From contig CAVFNZ010000109.1 in assembly GCA_963624095.1 (NCBI GenBank), positions 1 through 7,969 of the forward strand: a DNA stretch of 7,969 nucleotides, read 5' to 3'. The position numbers were made by a program, and so were the translations under genes. The DNA is from Phocaeicola_A sp963624095. Its GTDB lineage: Bacteria > Bacteroidota > Bacteroidia > Bacteroidales > Bacteroidaceae. Below are positions 4,230-7,969 of this stretch, piece after piece. The stretch's first letter is position 1. The number at the start of each line of letters is the position of its first letter. The notes beneath the pieces were generated by a model that was not told the origin of the DNA, did no database searches, and saw only the letters and a list, made by a program, of their open reading frames with translations.

Positions 4230-6518
4230 ATGTCGGAATTATCACCTCTTATCAGAGACCTTGCGTTAATCCTGTTTAGTGCGGGTGTCATCACCTTGAT
4301 TTTCAAGCGGCTGAAACAGCCGTTGGTATTGGGCTATATTGTAGCCGGATTTTTGGCCAGTCCCCACATGCCTTACACGCCGTCCGTGGAGGATATGGTA
4401 GACGTTAAGTCCTGGGCTGACTTGGGTGTCATCTTCCTACTCTTTGCGCTCGGCTTGGAATTCAGTTTCAAGAAATTGGTGAAGGCGGGCGGCACGGCCA
4501 TCGTGGCGGCTTGCACTGTCATCCTCTGCATGATGGCTGTCGGCATCTTGGCCGGCACCGCTTTTGGTTGGAAGCAGATGGATTGCATCTACTTGGGCGG
4601 AATGTTGGCCATGTCCTCCACTACCATTATTTATAAGGCATACGATGACATGGGACTTCGTCAGCAACGCTTTGCCGGATTGGTGCTAAGCGTGCTCATT
4701 CTGGAAGACATCCTCGCCATCATCCTGATGGTGATGCTTTCCACCATTGCCGTGAGCCGCAATTTCGAGGGTATGGAGATGGCGTTCAGCATCGCGAAGC
4801 TGGCCTTCTTCCTCATCCTTTGGTTTGTCGTGGGCATTTACTTGATTCCTACTTTCCTGAAGAAAGCCCGCAAATGGATGAGTTCCGAAACCTTGCTCGT
4901 CGTTTCGTTGGGCATGTGTTTCGGAATGGTGGTGCTCGCTTCCCATGCCGGGTTCTCGGCAGCCTTCGGTGCCTTCATGATGGGCTCCATCTTGGCGGAG
5001 ACGGTGGAGGCGGAGACAATCGTCAAGGTTGTCGCTCCGGTGAAAGACCTGTTCGGTTCCATCTTTTTCGTTTCTGTCGGCATGATGGTAGACCCGGCGA
5101 TGATAGCCGAATATTGGTTGCCCATCGTGGTCATCACGTTGGCCATTCTGCTTGGACAGACCATCTTTGGCTCGGGTGCTTTCCTGTTGGCCGGTCAGCC
5201 GCTGAAGACCTCCATGCAGTGCGGTTTCAGCTTGACGCAGATTGGCGAGTTCGCCTTCATCATCGCTTCGTTGGGTGTCAGCCTGGGCGTGACCAGTAGT
5301 TTCCTCTATCCGATTGTGGTGGCCGTGTCGGTCATCACCACCTTCCTGACTCCTTACATGATACGGTTGGCGGTGCCCGCCTATGACTCGTTACAGAAGC
5401 ATTTGCCCGGTTCGTTGCTTGAGCTTCTCGACCACTATGCGGCTCGCTCACACACCTCAGTGAACCAAGAGAGCAACTGGCGCAAGCTGTTGTTGGCAAT
5501 TGTCCGCATCGTGGTGGTCTACATCATTTTGACCATTGCCGTGGTTGCCATCTGCTTCAACTTCATCGATCCGCTCATTCAACATTTCATCCCTGAGGGA
5601 TGGGAGCGATGGATTGGCGTGACAGTCACCATCCTGGCCATGTCGCCTTTCCTGCGCGCCATCATGATGAAGAAAAACCACTCCGTGGAGTTCACCGCCC
5701 TGTGGAGGGACAACCGGTTCAACCGGGCCTCGCTCGTCTCCACCATTGTGTTGCGCATGGCGGTGGCCGTCCTCTTCATTGTCTATGTCATTTCGCACTA
5801 CTTTCAGGCTTCGTCGGCCGTACTTACCGGCATTGCCTTGGTGCTGCTGCTGGCAATGGCCTACTCGCGCCGGTTGAAGAAGCAATCCATCGCCTTGGAG
5901 CGTACCTTTATGCAGAACCTGCATGTGCGCGACCTCTATAATGACCCCTCCAAGAACAATTCGCCGGCTTATGCGGGCCGCTTGTTGTCTCGCGATATTC
6001 ACCTTTCCGACCTGGAAATCCCAGCCAACTCCAAATGGGGTGGTCACACCTTGGGCGAACTCAACTTCGGCAAACTCTTCGGCGTACACGTCGTTTCCAT
6101 CTTGCGTGGCGACCACCGCATCAACATCCCACGGGGCGACACGATGCTCTTCCCCAGTGACACGATACAGGTAATCGGTACCGATGAACAGTTGACTGCA
6201 TTCTCCGCCGAAGGTGCCAAGATGGCTCAGGTGGTTGACGACGAAAAGAGTACCGACAACGAGATGAATCTGATGCAGCTGGAAATCAGTGCCGACTCGC
6301 CTTTCCTCAACAAGAGCATTCGGGAAAGCGGCATACGCAACCGCTACAATTGTTTGGTCGTCGGGGTGGAGCAGGCTGATGGTGATGGAACGCTCTTCAG
6401 TCCGGACGTGGATTCACCCCTTCATGAAGGCGATATCGTGTGGGTTGTGGGTGAAAAGGAGAATGTTCATGCCCTTTTGGGCGAAAAAAGTGAGCGGATG
6501 CCTTCCGTGTCAGAATAA
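4230..6518 (+). CDS. CPA2-family cation:proton antiporter with two C-terminal RCK_C (TrkA-C) domains
   Basis: This 762-residue inner-membrane protein exchanges a monovalent cation (K+ or Na+) for protons, serving pH and ion balance. Residues 1 to about 385 form the Na+/H+-exchanger (KefB-like) domain of roughly 12-13 helices. Visible landmarks are GYIVAG (35-40), FALGLEF (72-78), AMSSTTIIYKAYDD (127-140), the ion-site acidic pair E159-D160 in LILEDILAI, and TQIGEFAFI (336-344). A second hydrophobic block at about 418-546 adds about four helices. Two RCK_C-like soluble domains follow, about 585-657 and 682-751, ending in GDTMLFPSDTIQVIG and LHEGDIVWVVG. No Rossmann-type RCK_N with GxGxxG is seen. 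Charged residues replace the Gln-Asp of KefC at the ion site, so KefB/KefC glutathione gating should not be assumed. It has its own promoter and probably heads an operon with the HIT and aldolase genes. Confidence 0.92.
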   Translation: MSELSPLIRDLALILFSAGVITLIFKRLKQPLVLGYIVAGFLASPHMPYTPSVEDMVDVKSWADLGVIFLLFALGLEFSFKKLVKAGGTAIVAACTVILCMMAVGILAGTAFGWKQMDCIYLGGMLAMSSTTIIYKAYDDMGLRQQRFAGLVLSVLILEDILAIILMVMLSTIAVSRNFEGMEMAFSIAKLAFFLILWFVVGIYLIPTFLKKARKWMSSETLLVVSLGMCFGMVVLASHAGFSAAFGAFMMGSILAETVEAETIVKVVAPVKDLFGSIFFVSVGMMVDPAMIAEYWLPIVVITLAILLGQTIFGSGAFLLAGQPLKTSMQCGFSLTQIGEFAFIIASLGVSLGVTSSFLYPIVVAVSVITTFLTPYMIRLAVPAYDSLQKHLPGSLLELLDHYAARSHTSVNQESNWRKLLLAIVRIVVVYIILTIAVVAICFNFIDPLIQHFIPEGWERWIGVTVTILAMSPFLRAIMMKKNHSVEFTALWRDNRFNRASLVSTIVLRMAVAVLFIVYVISHYFQASSAVLTGIALVLLLAMAYSRRLKKQSIALERTFMQNLHVRDLYNDPSKNNSPAYAGRLLSRDIHLSDLEIPANSKWGGHTLGELNFGKLFGVHVVSILRGDHRINIPRGDTMLFPSDTIQVIGTDEQLTAFSAEGAKMAQVVDDEKSTDNEMNLMQLEISADSPFLNKSIRESGIRNRYNCLVVGVEQADGDGTLFSPDVDSPLHEGDIVWVVGEKENVHALLGEKSERMPSVSE

Positions 6519-6565
6519 ATGGTTATATTTACACCCAAAATTTTATAAACGTTCAAAATAGTACT

Positions 6566-6991
6566 ATGAAAAGTGATCCTAAAGATTGTCTCTATTGTCA
6601 GAACAATGAGACCTTACACAATTTGATGATTGAAATCGCCCAATTGAGTGTTTCCCGCGTTTTCCTGTTCAAGGAACAGACCTACAGAGGCCGTTGCCTG
6701 GTGGCTTACAAGGACCATGTGAATGACCTTTTCGAGCTGAGCGACGAAGAGCGCAACGCTTTTATGGCCGATGTGACGCGCGTTACAAGGGCAATGGACA
6801 AAACTTTCCATCCCGTGAAGATTAACTACGGCGCATACAGTGATAAGCTCTCTCATCTCCATTTCCACCTGGCTCCCAAGTATGTGGACGGCCCCGACTA
6901 CGGAGGCGTGTTCCAGATGAACCCCGGGAAAGTATACCTCACGGACGCTGAGTATCAAGAGATGATTGATGCCATCAAGGCAAACCTTTAA
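6566..6991 (+). CDS. HIT-family nucleotide hydrolase/transferase
   Basis: The 141-residue protein has the histidine-triad signature HLHFHLAP at 97-104, with H99 the likely nucleotidylated residue. HIT enzymes of this size cleave nucleoside phosphoramidates or dinucleoside polyphosphates, or transfer nucleotidyl groups. C8 and C11 (CLYC) with H51 and a triad histidine resemble the structural zinc site found in many bacterial members. Asn87 in KINYGAYSD corresponds to the conserved Asn ahead of the triad. The exact substrate cannot be read from sequence. It follows the antiporter by 47 bases with only a poor promoter-like match (TATATTTA, 6524-6531), and precedes the aldolase by 18 bases, so an operon is likely. 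The start gives the usual position for the CxxC. Confidence 0.9.
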   Translation: MKSDPKDCLYCQNNETLHNLMIEIAQLSVSRVFLFKEQTYRGRCLVAYKDHVNDLFELSDEERNAFMADVTRVTRAMDKTFHPVKINYGAYSDKLSHLHFHLAPKYVDGPDYGGVFQMNPGKVYLTDAEYQEMIDAIKANL

Positions 6992-7009
6992 CCCGTTCAT
7001 CCGCTGAAT

Positions 7010-7909
7010 ATGCATACGAATAAATATCATGGAGTGGTAGTGCCGATGGTGACACCGGTCACTGCCACCGGTGCTTTGGACGTGAAGGCCGTCGAGCGTA
7101 TCATTGCCCTCTTCGTCGAGAGTGGCGTTTCTCCGTTATTGATGGGTACCACCGGCGAAGGCAACTCCGTCTCTTCCGCCGACGGCTTGTTGATGGTGAA
7201 GACGGCCGTGAAGGCCGCACAAGGAAAAATCGTTGTCTATGCCGGATTGACAGGTACTTGCGTCTCCGAACAATTAGTGGCCGCCGAGGCTTACACGGCT
7301 GCCGGAGCTGACGTGATTGTGGCCACGTTGCCCAGTTACTACGCGCTGACGGACGAGCAGATGTACGACTATTACAAGTATCTGGCGGACAACATCAAAG
7401 GCCCGCTGATGCTCTACAACATCAAGTCGACCACACACATGTCCATTCCTGTGGATGTCATCAAACGCCTGAGTACGCACCCCAACATTGTGGGACTGAA
7501 AGACTCGGAGCGCGACTTGGAGCGTATGGACGCTTGCATCGCCATCTCCCGCGAACGTGAGGACTTCGCCTACTTCTGCGGGTGGGCGGCGCAGTCGGCT
7601 CACTGCCTGGAGTTGGGCGGTGACGGCATTGTGCCCAGTACGGGCAACTTCGTGCCGGCCATGTTCAAGCAACTTTACGATGCGGCCGTGGCCGGTGACA
7701 TGGAAACCGCCAACCGCCTGCAGGACGAGACCAACGCCATCGCCAAAATCTATCAGGAAGGACGTACGCTGGGTCAGTCGCTGACCGCATTGAAGGTGAT
7801 GATGCAGACCGACGGTCTGTGCGACCCCTACATGTTGCCGCCCTTGACACGTCTGCCCGAGGAAGAAGAAGCCGCGATAGCTGAACGTGCACGCAAAGTG
7901 GCACATTGA
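7010..7909 (+). CDS. Dihydrodipicolinate synthase / N-acetylneuraminate lyase family class I aldolase
   Basis: The 299-residue TIM-barrel protein belongs to the DapA/NanA family, cytoplasmic enzymes that condense or cleave pyruvate-type 2-keto acids through a Schiff base. Seen: TTGEG at 47-51 (carboxylate-binding loop), PSYYALTDEQ at 108-117 (the Tyr pair that reaches into the neighbouring subunit), the catalytic Tyr136 in LYNI, Schiff-base Lys164 in GLKDS, and GGDGIVPSTGN at 203-213. After the Tyr the sequence is YNIKSTTH, not the YNVPxRT of true DapA, whose Arg binds the aspartate-semialdehyde/dipicolinate carboxylate. True DHDPS activity is therefore doubtful, and so is a typical neuraminate lyase (YNIPxxSG). 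A sugar-acid or other keto-acid aldolase is more likely, but the substrate is unknown. It ends 47 bases before the next start codon. Confidence 0.9.
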   Translation: MHTNKYHGVVVPMVTPVTATGALDVKAVERIIALFVESGVSPLLMGTTGEGNSVSSADGLLMVKTAVKAAQGKIVVYAGLTGTCVSEQLVAAEAYTAAGADVIVATLPSYYALTDEQMYDYYKYLADNIKGPLMLYNIKSTTHMSIPVDVIKRLSTHPNIVGLKDSERDLERMDACIAISREREDFAYFCGWAAQSAHCLELGGDGIVPSTGNFVPAMFKQLYDAAVAGDMETANRLQDETNAIAKIYQEGRTLGQSLTALKVMMQTDGLCDPYMLPPLTRLPEEEEAAIAERARKVAH

Positions 7910-7925
7910 GAACAAAAGACGAATG

Positions 7926-7937
7926 AATCTAATACGA
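7926..7937 (+). repeat. Leader motif copy 2 (AATCTAATACGA)
   Basis: Identical to the 12 bases at 1346-1357 and similarly placed, 19 bases before the ATG at 7957. The 47-base gap 7910-7956 shows no TAnnTTTG promoter element, so the downstream gene is likely read through from the aldolase. Confidence 0.3.
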
Positions 7938-7956
7938 ATATTGAAAACAAAAACTT

Positions 7957-7969
7957 ATGCAACAACCAC
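7957..7969 (+). CDS. Start of the next gene (only the first four codons, MQQP)
   Basis: An ATG after an A-rich leader opens a frame that runs off the right edge after four complete codons. The spacing from the aldolase and the leader motif make it a plausible start, but the product cannot be judged. Genes beside aldolases of this family often act on the same sugar acid, which would be the first thing to examine in longer sequence. Confidence 0.4.

Noticed and set aside
6524..6531. TATATTTA as a promoter -7 element for the HIT gene
   Set aside because: It differs from TAnnTTTG at the last base and has no TTTG at the -33 distance; the 47-base gap fits an operon.
7053..7073. CACCGGT-CACTGCC-ACCGGTG hairpin early in the aldolase gene
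   Set aside because: The 7-bp stem is encoded by ordinary codons of the family's N-terminal TPVT region; nothing suggests a regulatory role beyond chance.

Overview
The window reads as chromosomal housekeeping DNA from a member of the Bacteroidales, probably Bacteroides or a close relative. The evidence is promoters of the Bacteroidetes type (TAnnTTTG -7 elements at 1319-1326 and 4191-4198), weak Shine-Dalgarno sequences, a TatA/TatC pair with no TatB, and protein sequences that resemble what I remember of Bacteroides homologues. Every convincing gene is on the + strand. No tRNA, rRNA, CRISPR array, insertion sequence or phage gene was seen.

Layout. Positions 2-145 hold the 3' end of an unrecognised gene. 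It is followed after one base by tatA (147-401) and an overlapping tatC (385-1194), which together form a minimal Tat protein-export system. A 181-bp gap carries a good promoter and a 12-bp palindrome. Next come a PurF-like protein (1376-2782) and peptidase T, pepT (2826-4046), probably co-transcribed. A 183-bp gap follows, with a 21-bp imperfect hairpin at 4086-4142 and then a second promoter. Downstream lie a large CPA2-type cation:proton antiporter (4230-6518), a HIT-family nucleotide hydrolase/transferase (6566-6991), a class I aldolase of the dihydrodipicolinate synthase/N-acetylneuraminate lyase family (7010-7909), and the first codons of another gene at 7957. Short gaps suggest that these last genes are transcribed together.

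How the genes relate. The two transcription units look like loosely connected housekeeping functions: protein export, a purine-related enzyme, peptide turnover, ion homeostasis, nucleotide metabolism and a keto-acid aldolase. They do not form one visible pathway.

The most interesting item is the PurF-like protein. It keeps the phosphoribosyltransferase PRPP loop and the cysteines expected to bind a 4Fe-4S cluster. It lacks the N-terminal nucleophile cysteine and every other glutamine-site residue I could align, and its flexible PRPP-closing loop is changed. It is probably not an ordinary glutamine-dependent amidophosphoribosyltransferase. Other points worth a look are a TatC with Gln in place of a usually conserved intramembrane Glu, an antiporter with tandem RCK_C domains but no RCK_N, a hairpin whose three imperfect pairs all remain G.U pairs only in the + strand RNA, and an identical 12-bp leader motif ahead of two start codons. 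I saw no wholly new multi-gene system here.
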